A stretch of DNA of 64,000 bases from Candidatus Fukatsuia symbiotica (GTDB lineage: Bacteria > Pseudomonadota > Gammaproteobacteria > Enterobacterales > Enterobacteriaceae). The translations under genes and the position numbers were made by a program. Below, in pieces: positions 9,468 to 20,206 of this stretch (position 1 is the first letter of the stretch; each line of letters begins with the position of its first letter). The stretch spans positions 1,674,001 to 1,738,000 of the forward strand of contig NZ_CP021659.1 of the NCBI RefSeq assembly GCF_003122425.1, given 5' to 3'. The notes beneath the pieces are model-generated. The model was not told the origin of the DNA and did not search any database. It saw only the letters and a program-made list of their open reading frames with translations.

Positions 9468-10178
9468 ATGGAACGATATCCACGCCCTAATGGTTCGATT
9501 GTCGAGCGAACCAACACAGGCATTCAGGCGTATATGGCACAGGTTTATGGCTGGATGAGCTGTGGCCTTTTATTGACTGCTTTTATCGCTTGGTACGCGG
9601 CTAATACTCCCGCTATCATGAATCTTATTTTTTCCAGCCAAATCACTTTTTTTGGACTTGTCATTGTTCAATTGGGTCTGGTTTTTGTTATTTCGGGGAT
9701 GATTAATCGCCTGAGTGCAACCTTGGCAACCAGTCTGTTTATGCTCTATTCCGCCTTAACCGGCTTAACCACATCCAGTATTTTCGTTGTATATACAAGC
9801 TCATCCATTGCCAGTACTTTTGTTATTGCAGCGGGGATGTTTGGGGCTATGAGTCTCTATGGCTATACCACTAAACGCGATCTAAGTGGCCTTGGCAATA
9901 TGCTGTTCATGGGACTTATCGGCATCGTCTTAGCTTCAGTGGTTAACATCTGGCTCAAAAGCAGTGCATTGATGTGGGCTGTTACCTATATCGGTGTCGT
10001 GCTATTTGTCGGTCTGACTGCCTATGATACTCAGAAACTGAAAAACATGGGCAGTCAATTAGATGCCAGTGATCAAGATGGATTCCGTAAGTACACCATA
10101 GTTGGCGCGTTGACGCTGTATCTTGATTTTATTAACCTGTTCCTGATGTTATTGCGTATTTTCGGCAACCGCCGTTGA
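9468..10178 (+). CDS. ybhL: Bax-inhibitor-1 family inner-membrane protein YbhL
   Basis: Start chosen at MERYPRPNG (9468), preceded by AGAGG; the open frame begins further up at 9399. The 236-residue protein has about seven membrane segments and the BI-1 signature. It follows E. coli YbhL almost throughout (YMAQVYGWM, FMLYSALTGLT, SLYGYTTKRDLSG, GLTAYDTQKLKNMG, tail LLRIFGNRR). BI-1 proteins are thought to act as pH-sensitive calcium leak channels, while the bacterial role is unsettled. A strong terminator follows directly. Confidence 0.9.
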   Translation: MERYPRPNGSIVERTNTGIQAYMAQVYGWMSCGLLLTAFIAWYAANTPAIMNLIFSSQITFFGLVIVQLGLVFVISGMINRLSATLATSLFMLYSALTGLTTSSIFVVYTSSSIASTFVIAAGMFGAMSLYGYTTKRDLSGLGNMLFMGLIGIVLASVVNIWLKSSALMWAVTYIGVVLFVGLTAYDTQKLKNMGSQLDASDQDGFRKYTIVGALTLYLDFINLFLMLLRIFGNRR

Positions 10179-10184
10179 TCAGCT

Positions 10185-10210
10185 AAAGACACCCTAGGGT
10201 GTCTTTTTTT
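10185..10210 (+). terminator. Rho-independent terminator after ybhL
   Basis: AAAGACACCC and GGGTGTCTTT form a perfect 10-base stem with a 2-base loop, followed by a T run. It ends ybhL and, on the other strand, sits just past the lipA stop. Confidence 0.9.
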
Positions 10211-10220
10211 TTAAGGAAAG

Positions 10221-11186
10221 TTATTTCACTTCTACGCCTTTGGCCTGTAAATCTGCATGATAGGAAGAACGAACAAAAGGGCCACAGGCAGCATGGGTAA
10301 ATCCCATCGCCAAAGCCTGTGTCTTCATTTGATTAAATTCATCAGGGCTAACATAACGCTGAACAGGCAAATGATGTCGACTCGGCTGCAAATATTGCCC
10401 TAACGTTAACATAGTGACACCATGGCGGCGTAGATCGTGCATAACCTCAACAATTTCGGCATTAGTTTCACCTAAACCAACCATCAGGCCAGATTTGGTT
10501 GGGATTTCTGGATGCCGCACGTTAAAGCTTTCTAGTAGCTTGAGCGAACCCTCATAATTTGCTCCTGGCCGCACCTGTCGATAGATCCGTGGGACGTTTT
10601 CCAGATTATGGTTAAATACATCGGGTGGAGTTAACGTCAAAATATCTAGCGCCCGATCCATGCGCCCGCGAAAATCTGGCACCAATGTTTCAATTTTAAT
10701 CGCTGGGTTCCTGGCTCGAATACGGATGATACAATTAGCGAAATGTTGTGCACCACCATCACGCAAGTCATCCCGATCGACGGAAGTAATCACCACGTAA
10801 CGCAGCCCCATGTCTTGAATAGTTTGTGCCAATTTTTCAGGCTCATTACTATCAGGTACCATCGGGCGACCATGAGCAACATCGCAAAATGGGCAACGAC
10901 GCGTACATATCGCCCCCAAGATCATAAATGTTGCCGTTCCATGATTAAAGCATTCAGATAAGTTGGGACAGGAAGCTTCTTCACACACCGAATGCAAACC
11001 GTTTTTACGCATTGCCGCTTTGATCCCCTGAATACGACTCGAATCAGCAGGAAGCTTTATTTTCAGCCATTCGGGCTTAGGTAATGGTGCCTGATGCTCA
11101 GTCATCAAGGTTTTAACCGGGATTAACGCCGTCTTATCTAGATCACGGTATTTTACGCCAAGTTCCATAGGGATCGATTTGTTCAT
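10221..11186 (-). CDS. lipA: Lipoyl synthase LipA
   Basis: The 321-residue radical-SAM enzyme has the same length as E. coli LipA. It inserts two sulfurs into octanoyl groups on lipoate-dependent enzymes. The auxiliary cluster cysteines ([12 protein letters not shown]) and the radical-SAM CxxxCxxC (CTRRCPFC) are both present, as are [23 protein letters not shown] and the terminal [12 protein letters not shown]. It lies downstream of lipB with a short gap. E. coli has ybeF between the two genes; that gene is absent here. Confidence 0.97.
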   Translation of the reverse strand: MNKSIPMELGVKYRDLDKTALIPVKTLMTEHQAPLPKPEWLKIKLPADSSRIQGIKAAMRKNGLHSVCEEASCPNLSECFNHGTATFMILGAICTRRCPFCDVAHGRPMVPDSNEPEKLAQTIQDMGLRYVVITSVDRDDLRDGGAQHFANCIIRIRARNPAIKIETLVPDFRGRMDRALDILTLTPPDVFNHNLENVPRIYRQVRPGANYEGSLKLLESFNVRHPEIPTKSGLMVGLGETNAEIVEVMHDLRRHGVTMLTLGQYLQPSRHHLPVQRYVSPDEFNQMKTQALAMGFTHAACGPFVRSSYHADLQAKGVEVK

Positions 11187-11223
11187 GGTGATATAGGTTC
11201 CAATTTTGTAAATAGACTTTTTG

Positions 11224-11889
11224 TCAAGTCCAAGCTTGCCGAATGACCTTTGTATAACCTAGCTGCTGGACAAATTTATCCACTAAAATCGTTTGTATTT
11301 TTTTGAAAGTCACAGCGCTGTCAGTCAACGCACTGACTTGCGTCATTTTCATGTCGGCATAACCACAGGGGTTGATACGTAGAAAAGGTTCCAGATCCAT
11401 CGCGACATTAAGTGCAAGCCCATGCAATGAACATCCCTTACGGATACGTAATCCTAAAGAGCAAATTTTTTGTGGATCAGCCTTTAAAACATAGACACCC
11501 GGTGCATGAGGACATGAATGGGAAATTATTCCAAGGTCATCTAACGTTTGTATCACCGTATTTTCCATTGCTGTAACCAGCTGACGCACGCCGATTTTTA
11601 ATCGTTTTAGATCTATCATCACATACATCACTTGCTGACCAGGGCCATGATAGGTGACTTGCCCACCACGATCGCTCTGGATCACAGGGATCTCTTTAGG
11701 TGCCAACAAATGTTCGGCTTTACCCGCCTTACCCTGAGTAAAAACAGGGTGATGTTGAACCAACCAAATCTCATCCAGGGTGTTTTGCGTACGATACTCA
11801 GTAAAATCATGCATCGCCTGGCATACTAGCGTGTAAGGCTTTAGTGCCAGCTGACGTAAAATAATCTGCTGGGATTGTAAAGAAGCCAT
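11224..11889 (-). CDS. lipB: Octanoyl-ACP:protein transferase LipB
   Basis: This 221-residue LipB transfers octanoate from ACP to lipoyl domains, giving the substrate of LipA. Motifs seen: [39 protein letters not shown], the catalytic Cys region CPHAPGVYV, and [19 protein letters not shown]. The ATG follows the ybeD stop by 3 bases, consistent with one transcript ybeD-lipB-lipA. The slightly variable C-terminus is normal for the family. Confidence 0.95.
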   Translation of the reverse strand: MASLQSQQIILRQLALKPYTLVCQAMHDFTEYRTQNTLDEIWLVQHHPVFTQGKAGKAEHLLAPKEIPVIQSDRGGQVTYHGPGQQVMYVMIDLKRLKIGVRQLVTAMENTVIQTLDDLGIISHSCPHAPGVYVLKADPQKICSLGLRIRKGCSLHGLALNVAMDLEPFLRINPCGYADMKMTQVSALTDSAVTFKKIQTILVDKFVQQLGYTKVIRQAWT

Positions 11890-11892
11890 CGA

Positions 11893-12155
11893 TCACAACA
11901 CCATGCGCACTAATGGCAGCTTACCCAATTCATGATACAGCGTTTCTATTTGCTCAGTACAAGTCGCAGTAATAGTGATAGAAACCGAGTGATAACTGCC
12001 TTTACTGCTAGATTTCACTTCTGGCATATAATCCCCGGAACATGACGCTGTACTACGGCAAGCGCTTGATCAACTAACTGAGGATCGGCAAAACCCATAA
12101 CTTTGTAAGTAAAAGAACAAGGAAATTCAAGTAGCTTGTCCAGTTTAGTTTTCAT
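11893..12155 (-). pseudogene. ybeD: DUF493 protein YbeD, frameshifted
   Basis: The frame starts [21 protein letters not shown] at 12155 and runs through [14 protein letters not shown]4 run at 12033-12036 then throws it into a TGA. Adding one G restores [18 protein letters not shown]... and ends [11 protein letters not shown] at 11893, for 87 residues, exactly the E. coli length. YbeD is a small ACT-like protein encoded between dacA and lipB, role unclear. Everything except one base is intact, so this may be a homopolymer sequencing error rather than a dead gene. Confidence 0.85.
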
Positions 12156-12176
12156 CTCTACTCCTATTGTCGTCTT

Positions 12177-13394
12177 TTAACCGAACCAGTGATGGAATGC
12201 CAATTTGATATAATCGACGAAACGGCTAAAGATGCCACCTTGTTTCACTTCTTTCATAACGACTAATGGACGCTGATCGATAGTCTTGCCATCGAGCTGA
12301 AAGTTAATAGTACCCACCACTTGATTTGTTGCCAATGGTGCGTGTAGCTCTGGTATGTTAAGGACATAACTGGCCTTTAGATCCGCCACTCTACCACGAG
12401 GGATAGTAAGGTAAACATCTTTCGCCACGCTTAATTGAACCCTATCACTATCGCCAAACCAGGCAGGTTCGGAAACAAATTCTTTACCGACTTTCAACGG
12501 TGCGACGGTTTCAAAAAAACGAAAGCCCCAGGTTAACAGCTTTTTACTTTCGATCTCACGTCCTTTAAGCGATTTACTGCCCAGAACTACCGAGATTAAG
12601 CGCATTTGCCCTTCCGTCGCAGAGGCCACCAGATTATAGCCCGCAGCTAAAGTATGACCGGTTTTAATACCATCAACCTTCAGGTCTTTATCCCAGAGTA
12701 AACCGTTACGATTTAACTGCCGAATATTATTAAAGGTAAATTCTTTCTCTTTATAAACGGCATATTCGTCGGGCACATCGTGGATTAATGCTTGACCAAT
12801 CAATGCCATATCTCGTGCTGAGCTGTACTGTCCTTCGGCATCTAGCCCATGAACTGTTTTAAAATGTGTATTTTGCAATCCGAGGGTAGTCACGTAGTTA
12901 TTCATCAAATTAACGAAAAAATCTTGACTACCAGCAATATAATCAGCCATGGCAACACAGGCATCATTACCCGACTGTAGATTAATACCACGGATTAATT
13001 TAGAAACTAGCACGCTATCGCCAGGTTTGAGGAACATCAACGAGGAACCTCTGAAAACGGGATTACCCGTCGCCCACGCGTCGTTGCCAATGATCACTTT
13101 GTCATCGGCGCTGATTTTCCCTGATTTAACAGCTTGACCAATAACATAGCTGGTCATCATTTTTGTCAGGCTAGCGGGATCACGTCGTACATCAGCATTA
13201 TTTTCGGCTAATACTTTGCCAGAGTTGTAATCCATCAATACGTAGGCTTCTGCATTTATTTTCGGTTCGCCAGGGATCATGGTTCTCAAATTAGCATCGT
13301 CGGCATTAGCGAAGGAAGCAGCACCGATGTTAATAACGCCGATTAACGTTATGCTGTTAATTAAACCAGAAGTAGTGATATATTTCATAAGCAA
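12177..13394 (-). CDS. dacA: D-alanyl-D-alanine carboxypeptidase (PBP5/DacA)
   Basis: This 405-residue low-molecular-weight penicillin-binding protein trims the terminal D-Ala of peptidoglycan pentapeptides in the periplasm. It has a signal peptide (cleavage after SFANA). The serine-enzyme motifs are SLTK (nucleophile Ser), SGN and KTGHT. The C-terminal PBP5 domain ends in an amphipathic membrane anchor ([17 protein letters not shown]). It follows rodA directly; rlpA, which sits between them in E. coli, is missing. The start could be the first Met or the next (MKYITTSG). Confidence 0.95.
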   Translation of the reverse strand: MLMKYITTSGLINSITLIGVINIGAASFANADDANLRTMIPGEPKINAEAYVLMDYNSGKVLAENNADVRRDPASLTKMMTSYVIGQAVKSGKISADDKVIIGNDAWATGNPVFRGSSLMFLKPGDSVLVSKLIRGINLQSGNDACVAMADYIAGSQDFFVNLMNNYVTTLGLQNTHFKTVHGLDAEGQYSSARDMALIGQALIHDVPDEYAVYKEKEFTFNNIRQLNRNGLLWDKDLKVDGIKTGHTLAAGYNLVASATEGQMRLISVVLGSKSLKGREIESKKLLTWGFRFFETVAPLKVGKEFVSEPAWFGDSDRVQLSVAKDVYLTIPRGRVADLKASYVLNIPELHAPLATNQVVGTINFQLDGKTIDQRPLVVMKEVKQGGIFSRFVDYIKLAFHHWFG

Positions 13395-13445
13395 GGCATA
13401 TCATCCGTGGGGGCAAGTTAACGATGCTGCCTACTATATAACGAA

Positions 13446-14561
13446 CTATAAATTTTTAGATAACATTTTTCTATGCGTATGTATCGACATCACGATGCCA
13501 AAACCTGCCATCAGGACGATTAACGCCGAGCCACCGTAGCTGATTAAAGGTAAAGGGACGCCAACAACAGGCAAAATCCCACTTACCATACCAATGTTGA
13601 CAAATACATACACAAACAGAATTAGCATCAAAGCGCCGATCATCACACGACCAAAGGTGGTCTGTGCATGAGCTGCCATCACTAGCCCACGCATGATGAT
13701 AGAGAGATAGAGTGTCAGTAAAATTAACACACCCACCAGCCCTAACTCTTCTGCCAGTACCGCAAAGATAAAATCAGTATGGCGTTCGGGTAAGAACTCC
13801 AACTGCGATTGAGTGCCATGTAGCCAGCCTTTGCCGAACAAGCCACCAGAGCCAATGGCAATTTTTGACTGGATAATATGATAACCAGCACCCAAAGGAT
13901 CTTTTTCTGGATCAAGTAGCATCATCACCCGATCGTGCTGATAACCATGCATAAGAAAAAACCAGAGAATGGGAATAAACCCCGCCAGAAGCAAAGCAGC
14001 GATACCAATTAAACGCCAGCTCATTCCGGCCAAAAACAAGACAAATAATCCAGAAGAAGCAATCAGAATCGAGGTACCCAAATCAGGTTGCGCCGCTACC
14101 AATAAGGTCGGCATAAAAATAAGGATCAGCGCAATAGTGGTATTTTTCAACGAGGGCGGACAGATATCACGGTTCATAAAGCGTGCTACCATCAAAGGAA
14201 CCGCAATTTTGGCGATCTCTGACGGTTGAAAACGGATCACACCGAGATCAAGCCAACGCCGCGCTCCTTTACTAATTTGTCCAAAGGTATCGACCAGCAC
14301 CAATAAAACAATACAGGCAAAGTAAAGATAGGGTGCCCAATTTTCATATACCCGTGGTGGGACTTGTGCCATCAGCAACATCACAAATAAACCTACGACA
14401 ATCTGAGTAAGCTTGCGCTCCATCATCCCCACATCTTGCCCACTGGCACTCCACATAATAAAAGCACTATAAGCCAGGAGCGCAACAATACAGATCAACA
14501 ACGGCATGTCGATGTGTATTTTTGACGATAGTGATCCTTTTTGTTGGTTTTCAGTCATCAT
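13446..14561 (-). CDS. mrdB: Rod-shape SEDS glycosyltransferase RodA
   Basis: Start placed at the ATG of MMTENQQKG (14561), overlapping the mrdA stop (ATGATGACTGA), as expected for translational coupling; the open frame extends upstream inside mrdA. The roughly 371-residue product has ten membrane segments. SEDS motifs include [26 protein letters not shown], the loop [43 protein letters not shown] and [11 protein letters not shown]. It polymerises glycan strands with PBP2 in the elongasome. Confidence 0.95.
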   Translation of the reverse strand: MMTENQQKGSLSSKIHIDMPLLICIVALLAYSAFIMWSASGQDVGMMERKLTQIVVGLFVMLLMAQVPPRVYENWAPYLYFACIVLLVLVDTFGQISKGARRWLDLGVIRFQPSEIAKIAVPLMVARFMNRDICPPSLKNTTIALILIFMPTLLVAAQPDLGTSILIASSGLFVLFLAGMSWRLIGIAALLLAGFIPILWFFLMHGYQHDRVMMLLDPEKDPLGAGYHIIQSKIAIGSGGLFGKGWLHGTQSQLEFLPERHTDFIFAVLAEELGLVGVLILLTLYLSIIMRGLVMAAHAQTTFGRVMIGALMLILFVYVFVNIGMVSGILPVVGVPLPLISYGGSALIVLMAGFGIVMSIHTHRKMLSKNL

Positions 14562-16455
14562 CAAACCCCTCGACATTAAGGCGACCCTGTTCTGCTGGCG
14601 GTAATTGAGTATTATTGTCACCGAGTAAAATATGATCGAGGATCTGGCGAGTAATCGTACCCACAGCAGCACCCACACCACCATTTTCCAGCACAATGGC
14701 CACTGCCACTGTCGGATTTGCAAAGGGTGCAAAGGCCGTCATTAGTTTATGATCGCGCAAGTGTGCAGCAACTTTACTGGCATTGTAAGTTTCATAACTG
14801 TAAACTTGTGCCGTACCCGATTTAGCCGCCGCTTTATAGGGCGTACCTTCGAAGCTCTTGCGACCCGTACCGTTAGCACGGTTGGCAACACCATACATGC
14901 CCTCTTTTACTGTCTCCCAATAGCCAGAATGAATATCACCAATCTGTAACTGCTCCTTCTGTCGATAAGGTACCAAGACACCATCAATCCTGGTACTTAA
15001 TAACAAATGAGGATTTTTGACTACACCATCATTGATCAGTGTCATTAGCACCTTTGCCATCTGGATAGGTGTTGCACTCCAATAACCTTGACCGATGCCA
15101 ACAGGGATAGTATCACCCTGATACCAGGGTTTTTTATAACGTTTTTGTTTCCATTCACGTGTTGGCATAATACCGGTACGTTCTTCGGATAAATCGATAC
15201 CGGTATACTCACCATAGCCAAATTTTGTCATCCACTCCGATAACCGATTGATTCCCATATCGTAAGCAACCTGGTAAAAAAAAGTATCCGCCGATTCCTC
15301 TATCGCTTTAACGACATTTAAACGACCGTGTCCCCACTTTTTCCAATCACGGAAACGCTTTTCTGAGCCAGGTAGCTGCCACCAACCAGGATCAAACAAG
15401 CTGGTATTTTTATTAATCACACCGGCACTCAGCGCAGACACCGCGATATAGGGTTTCACTGTTGATGCGGGTGGGTAAATACCCTGTGTCGCACGATTGA
15501 TGAGCGGACGATCAGGATCTTTTAATAATCCCTGATAATCTTTACTGGAGATACCATCAACAAATAGATTGGCATCATAACTAGGGTTAGAAACCAAAGC
15601 CAATACCCCTCCATCTCGTGGATCAGTCACTACCACAGCAGCCCGGCTACCGCTAATTAACTGTTCAATATAGATCTGCAGTTTTAAATCCAGTGTCAGA
15701 TAAATATCTTTTCCAGCCTGTGGTGGTTGCTCCTGGAGCTGCCTTATCACACGCCCTCGGTTATTAACTTCAACTTCTTCATAGCCTGTTTTACCATGAA
15801 GTATCGATTCGTAATAACGTTCTATCCCTAATTTTCCTATATCGTGAGTCGCAGCATAGTTCGCCAAAATCCCCTCTTTATTCAGGCGTTCGACATCTTT
15901 GTCGTTAATTTTAGAAACATAGCCGATCACATGGGTAAGCGCAGAGCCATAAGGGTAATAACGTCGTTGATAACCATTGACTTCTATGCCTGGAAAATGG
16001 AACTGGTTAACGGCAAAACGCGCAACCTGCACCTCTGTGAGCGGAGTTTTAAGCACAATGGAAGTGAAACGACGTGAACGCTTACGTTCTTTTTCAAAGT
16101 TAGCGATATCCTCATCCGTCAGGTCGACAATCGAACGTAACGCTTGCAGGGTTGTTGGCAAATCTGCTACTTTTTCCGGCATTACCTCTAACTGGTAAAT
16201 GACACGATTCAACGCTAAAGGGATACCATTACGATCATAGATAATACCGCGACTCGGTGCTATCGGTACGAGTTTGATACGGTTCTCATTAGAACGTGTA
16301 CGATAATCTTCAAAACGTGTGATTTGCAAATGATAGAGATTCGCCACCAGCATGCCACTTAACAACAAGATGCCACAAAACGCAATCAAGGCACGGCTCA
16401 CGAAAAGAGCTGACTCAGCCGAATAATCGCGAAAAGGATTAAGTTTTTTTTTCAT
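14551..16455 (-). CDS. mrdA: Penicillin-binding protein 2 (PBP2)
   Basis: The 634-residue class B PBP is the transpeptidase of the elongation complex. It has one N-terminal membrane helix ([23 protein letters not shown]), a dimerisation domain starting [24 protein letters not shown], and the transpeptidase domain with PASTVKPY (SxxK), SADTF (SxN) and KSGTAQV (KTG-like). The sequence is complete and typical. It is followed by rodA (11-base overlap) and preceded by rlmH. Confidence 0.96.
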   Translation of the reverse strand: MKKKLNPFRDYSAESALFVSRALIAFCGILLLSGMLVANLYHLQITRFEDYRTRSNENRIKLVPIAPSRGIIYDRNGIPLALNRVIYQLEVMPEKVADLPTTLQALRSIVDLTDEDIANFEKERKRSRRFTSIVLKTPLTEVQVARFAVNQFHFPGIEVNGYQRRYYPYGSALTHVIGYVSKINDKDVERLNKEGILANYAATHDIGKLGIERYYESILHGKTGYEEVEVNNRGRVIRQLQEQPPQAGKDIYLTLDLKLQIYIEQLISGSRAAVVVTDPRDGGVLALVSNPSYDANLFVDGISSKDYQGLLKDPDRPLINRATQGIYPPASTVKPYIAVSALSAGVINKNTSLFDPGWWQLPGSEKRFRDWKKWGHGRLNVVKAIEESADTFFYQVAYDMGINRLSEWMTKFGYGEYTGIDLSEERTGIMPTREWKQKRYKKPWYQGDTIPVGIGQGYWSATPIQMAKVLMTLINDGVVKNPHLLLSTRIDGVLVPYRQKEQLQIGDIHSGYWETVKEGMYGVANRANGTGRKSFEGTPYKAAAKSGTAQVYSYETYNASKVAAHLRDHKLMTAFAPFANPTVAVAIVLENGGVGAAVGTITRQILDHILLGDNNTQLPPAEQGRLNVEGFDDD

Positions 16456-16496
16456 CCGACGACTATTATTTCACTTTACTCAAATTCATCACCCGA

Positions 16497-16967
16497 TTAT
16501 TCCCTATGATAAGGATGATTAACGTTAATACTCCTCGCGCGATAAAGGCTCTCTACAACCAAAATACGCACCAAAGGATGAGGCAGCGTGAGCGGAGAAA
16601 GCGACCAGCTTCGTTCTGCTACTGCTTTACAAACCGGAGCCAATCCCTCCGGGCCACCAATAAGAAAACTCAGATTGCGACCATCTTGCTGCCAATTTGC
16701 CAATTGCTTTGCCAACTGAGAGGTTCCCCAAGGTGTGCCAGGGATATCCAGGGCAATAATTCGGTGATTTTTGCCCGCGGCGGCCAGCATCAATTCCCCT
16801 TCTTTTTCCAGAATACCGCTAATATCTGCATTTTTGCCTCGTTTTCCCGCGGGTATTTCTATCAGTTCACAAGGCATATCTTTAGGAAAGCGGCACAAGT
16901 AATCAGCGACACCCGTTTGCACCCAAGCGGACATTTTAGTCCCAACGGCGATCACTTGCAGTTTCAC
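16497..16967 (-). CDS. rlmH: 23S rRNA (pseudouridine1915-N3) methyltransferase RlmH
   Basis: This 156-residue SPOUT methyltransferase (YbeA) is recognisable from [28 protein letters not shown], the SAM-binding knot LIGGPEGL and the tail [19 protein letters not shown]...HPYHRE. It has a GTG start, as in E. coli. The ribosome site GGAG upstream of the GTG belongs to the 15-base direct repeat that bounds the toxin island. The insertion thus left rlmH with its ribosome site but cut it from rsfS. Confidence 0.96.
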   Translation of the reverse strand: MKLQVIAVGTKMSAWVQTGVADYLCRFPKDMPCELIEIPAGKRGKNADISGILEKEGELMLAAAGKNHRIIALDIPGTPWGTSQLAKQLANWQQDGRNLSFLIGGPEGLAPVCKAVAERSWSLSPLTLPHPLVRILVVESLYRARSINVNHPYHRE

Positions 16968-16981
16968 TATTCACTCCAAAG
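16967..16981. repeat. Island boundary direct repeat, rlmH side (att-like)
   Basis: CTATTCACTCCAAAG, identical to 32364-32378. On the minus strand it reads CTTTGGAGTGAATAG and supplies the Shine-Dalgarno GGAG for the GTG start of rlmH, whose first base it overlaps. Confidence 0.85.
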
Positions 16982-17488
16982 GCACCCAAACATAAAATAA
17001 TCTACTAAAAAAACAGATAAATTATTTTTTGATTAAATTAAAGGCAACAAAACACAACTTTTCAGTCATTATTCACCAATAATCGACTCTTTATTTTGAT
17101 CTATTATTCGTACCAGTATACGTCAATATTGCCGTCATTTTCCTAATAAAATGCTTTTTTTTAGCAACAAGTTTATTCTCTAAAAACCAGCCATACCACA
17201 CCTACCAATGCCTACAGGCCCACCATCGGCCCGCAAGCGACGGCTACAACGCCGCCTCAGCCTACGCAGAGTGAGCCAGGAATATTAACAGACGGAAAGA
17301 GAACAGTTCTCATCGCAGATCATCCGCGTGGTCAAGATACACACTCGCCGACCATGCGGGCGCAAAAATAAAAGCATATATCGTTCAGTTCTAGCCAAAA
17401 TGGTTCTGATTTTCACAGCAAACCGGGACGCTGTCCAACCTTCAAATGTTGCCTTTGAAGGGGCCAGGTCTCACTTCAGCTTCGTTCC
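16982..17488. other. Decayed sequence at the rlmH end of the island
   Basis: About 500 bases without an intact gene. A plus-strand frame is open from 17166 to 17371 without a start codon and encodes a Pro/Thr/Gln-rich stretch (TPTNAYRPTIGPQATATTPP, then ILTDGKRTVLIADHP) ending in TAA. It may be a remnant of a larger protein. After rsfS was separated, a promoter for rlmH-mrdA-mrdB-dacA would have to lie here; none could be identified with confidence. Confidence 0.4.
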
Positions 17489-18184
17489 CTAATGAGTAAA
17501 TTGAAATTCTCTCTTAGGGTCTAAAAAGATTTTACCGATGGAGTGTATTCCTAAATTATTGATACGACTCATAGGCACTAATTGAGCTGTATCTGTCTCT
17601 TGGTGAATGGCATAACAGAATAAATATTTTTCATACTCGGGTTCTTCAAACGTTATCGGTTGATTCATGCCCACTAACTTTGTTTGCTGTGGCTTACTTA
17701 GCATTTGCATAAAAGGATCTATAATGCAATTCTCTGCATCTTGATCTTTTGGATCACAGTAGATACGTAAAAAAGCATGATCTAAGGTGAAACCTTCTAC
17801 CTTACCTTCAATTGTGCACAGTTCGATGGGATGTGGGTACCCACTTTCTACTATTTCTCGTGCGGCAATCATGCAAAGATCCGCACAATTTCCGATTGAA
17901 CAACGTTCAGCTGCACGGGTTAGATTTTTAAAATCTTGCGGAGTAAATTGGTCAACAGGTTTACCGTAAGTGCCGGCTTGTCTATGCATATCTCTTTGCC
18001 GTTTTCCTAACTCTTTACAATATAATCCTTTGGTTAGCCTTTCGATATTCACACTGTCTCGTATATGCGATGTAACGTAATTCACGGCATAGTGCCCTAC
18101 TTCTGAGGGTATCGCATATAAGAAATTTCCGCTTGCTTCTTGGGATCGCGTAGTCTGAAAAGAGCCACAGGGTCAAATGTCCAT
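17489..18184 (-). pseudogene. Papain-like cysteine protease-type effector with nonsense codon 4
   Basis: A strong ribosome site (AGGAG) precedes an ATG at 18184, but the fourth codon is TGA (18175-18173). After it the same frame is open for over 220 codons. A candidate restart is GTG at 18085, giving 198 residues. From that start, a Cys-His-Asp order typical of papain-fold or transglutaminase-like proteases is seen: RCSIGNCADLC (Cys67), LDHAFLRI (His103), CIIDPFM (Asp123). There is no signal peptide or membrane segment. Its place beside a giant toxin suggests a secreted effector. The protease call rests on motif spacing only; the family is not identified. Confidence 0.5.
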
Positions 18185-18227
18185 GGTATCTCCTTTTATT
18201 GACGTTGTGGAAAAAACACGCATCCAT

Positions 18228-18474
18228 CGCTGATGGACGTCGTTTTGCTGTTACACAATCAACTTCTATCGAAACCAGGTATCTGTCTGTTTTCCCTCAC
18301 AGGGTGTTGATTCAACGTACTTTCAATAAAATTGCTCTTCCTATCAGCACCCTATCATTCTTTACCTTGATTATATTCTAGTCAATATCCACCAGAATGA
18401 CAGGGTGATAAACCAAAAAGATCCAGACAATGTCACAGACGAGTGACTGTGATACAGATCACAATCAACCAGTG
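18228..18474. other. Spacer between toxin locus and effector pseudogene
   Basis: Roughly 250 bases with no recognisable gene. It should hold the promoter of the minus-strand effector; no clear -35/-10 pair could be picked out. Confidence 0.35.
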
Positions 18475-18846
18475 TTAGCTTCCAATCAAAATGTTTTTAC
18501 CCACATTATCTATCGATGGCAGCCTATTAACGGGTCCAATCTCTCCTGTTTTTTCTGGAAATGAACTCATCGACTGTGCTAAGGCGTCGGGTTGATTCCC
18601 CGTATCTGCAAGCCGAACCAAGTACACAACATCACCTACTACCGCTTGAGGTTGATGACTTTTTCTCTGGCTCTCCCTACGAGGAACAGGCTCACGACTA
18701 TCATAAAGGCGATAAATAACGTTCTGTATCCTGACTTGCTCCAACCGATGCCTAGAGGCCGCAAAATGGTTTTGCACCCTGATAGGGACAGTATTATTAG
18801 ATATGCTGAGGCTGATGACCAGGTCATTTCCCTTTTTTGCCAGCAA
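18475..18846 (-). CDS. Giant toxin segment 6 (C-terminal tail)
   Basis: This 123-codon frame, opened by TTG at 18846, carries on the protein of the segment before it after a -1 shift at GATGTTTGCTGG (a T3 run). It reads LLAKKGNDLVISLSISNNT, then VQNHFAASRHRLEQVRIQNV, repeating the motif style of segment 5 (HFTVSSARMENIMVDERNYN). The tail ends near 18475 with no obvious secretion motif. It is unlikely to be an independent gene, because no ribosome site precedes it. Confidence 0.6.
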   Translation of the reverse strand: MLAKKGNDLVISLSISNNTVPIRVQNHFAASRHRLEQVRIQNVIYRLYDSREPVPRRESQRKSHQPQAVVGDVVYLVRLADTGNQPDALAQSMSSFPEKTGEIGPVNRLPSIDNVGKNILIGS

Positions 18847-20186
18847 ACATCATTTCGCCTGATATTTTCAGGCAGCTCTAACATATCCACGCCATCTGCG
18901 TCATTGATGGCATAATATCCCTTGCTATCCGGCGTGAGGAGATAGAGGCTATTACCCTCACCATGTTCGGACAGATTGTTGCTGTAATCCAATAAATGAT
19001 GCTCGAAGGGCATGCGGGTTATCGCGCCTGAATTCTTACCGCTCAGCGTTAGACGACCTTGTAACAGGCGAGTGATGTTGTAATTCCTCTCATCCACCAT
19101 GATGTTTTCCATGCGCGCCGAGGAGACAGTAAAATGATTTTTTAAGGTTATTATCCCTGCTTCTTTTACATCCCGATAAATAATAAGCTGTAAATCATCC
19201 CCTGTGCGTTGTAACGCCAACGCTTCTTCCGTGATTTCTCCCAGTAACACCAGAATGTCAACTCCACCACTATCCTGGATAACCGTGTGACCATCACCCA
19301 GCCTGTAGTGATAGGTATTATTTGCTATACCGTCCGCAAAATAATGATCACTTTCCAAGGCAAAAAGCACAGGATCTGCCGCAACATCAGGTTGGCTGTG
19401 CCAATCAAAGCGCGCCCCTTTTTTGCGGACGGTATCGATGACGTGTACCGATTGTGCCGGGTTCAGTTTTTGTAAGCAACTCACTAAGGGAAGTAATCCA
19501 TCAAGATCCCCGTCCTCTAATTGTTGTAAAAAAGAACGTTTATCTAGCGCGTTGAGACGGTATGCCTCACTGTCATTGAAATAAACCGTCAACTGCTGAT
19601 AACGATCCTGTTCCTGTGGGCGTAAACCGTAGTCGTGGTAACCTATCTGCACCAGAGGTCTTTGATCACTGTCCTGTATCAAGGTCAGCAGACAACGAAA
19701 ATAAATACCCTCCCCGTCGTATTCAACCTGAGCCGCAACAGTGGATAACGTGGTACCTTCAGGAGTATAGAGCATGGACCCGCCCGGATTTTTTGCTAAC
19801 CCACTTTTTGCTAACCAATTATGCCTGTTGATATCAAAGATGCCTTCGGCGGTTTCACCTCTACGGTTACTAAGGAGCAACGGCAGATAGGGATCAGTTG
19901 TAAATGGCGTTTGATCGGTAAAATGTGTGCGTAATGCCTGATTAATCTGTGCGAGGTTTATCGCCGAGCCTAATGCCTCCTGGCTGTCAATCATGAGCGC
20001 CAGGCCCCAGCGTAGCCGGACCTCTGCCGTTGTTCTGGCTGTGCCGGGCGCAGGGGAAGGCAGCTTTTTCAATTTTAAGGTGACCTTGGGCTGACCTTGG
20101 GTGTGTAGAAAAAGCGTCGTCTGGTGATGTAAACCCCGGATTTTTGTCCCTACCGGCGCAAATACTTTGATCGGTATCGCAGGCAA
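18639..20186 (-). CDS. Giant toxin segment 5 (second beta-rich C-terminal unit)
   Basis: 515 codons from a TTG; upstream in the same frame it stays open to the C4 run where segment 4 stops. It reads KVTLKLKKLPSPAPG, AEGIFDINRHNWL, VAAQVEYDGEGIYFRC, RYQQLTVYFND. It then moves to a beta-rich part with repeated Asp/Gly motifs (DGHTVIQDSGGVDILVLLGE, NDADGVDMLELPE), somewhat like RTX or adhesin-type repeats. The first 250 residues parallel segment 4, pointing to an internal duplication. After the next frame break the true protein continues in segment 6, so the last 50 or so codons of this ORF are out-of-frame sequence. Probable role: receptor binding or delivery (inference). Confidence 0.65.
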   Translation of the reverse strand: MPAIPIKVFAPVGTKIRGLHHQTTLFLHTQGQPKVTLKLKKLPSPAPGTARTTAEVRLRWGLALMIDSQEALGSAINLAQINQALRTHFTDQTPFTTDPYLPLLLSNRRGETAEGIFDINRHNWLAKSGLAKNPGGSMLYTPEGTTLSTVAAQVEYDGEGIYFRCLLTLIQDSDQRPLVQIGYHDYGLRPQEQDRYQQLTVYFNDSEAYRLNALDKRSFLQQLEDGDLDGLLPLVSCLQKLNPAQSVHVIDTVRKKGARFDWHSQPDVAADPVLFALESDHYFADGIANNTYHYRLGDGHTVIQDSGGVDILVLLGEITEEALALQRTGDDLQLIIYRDVKEAGIITLKNHFTVSSARMENIMVDERNYNITRLLQGRLTLSGKNSGAITRMPFEHHLLDYSNNLSEHGEGNSLYLLTPDSKGYYAINDADGVDMLELPENIRRNDVCWQKREMTWSSASAYLIILSLSGCKTILRPLGIGWSKSGYRTLFIAFMIVVSLFLVGRAREKVINLKR

Positions 20187-20206
20187 TGCGGATAAATCGA
20201 TACCGC

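Noticed and set aside
17140..17480. CRISPR array or tandem repeats in the GC-richer stretch near the island end
   Set aside because: No regularly spaced identical repeats found; only a Pro/Thr-rich remnant frame.
18015..18227. 70-codon minus-strand ORF over the effector start
   Set aside because: It is out of frame with the Cys-His-Asp protein; the effector frame is the one starting at 18184.
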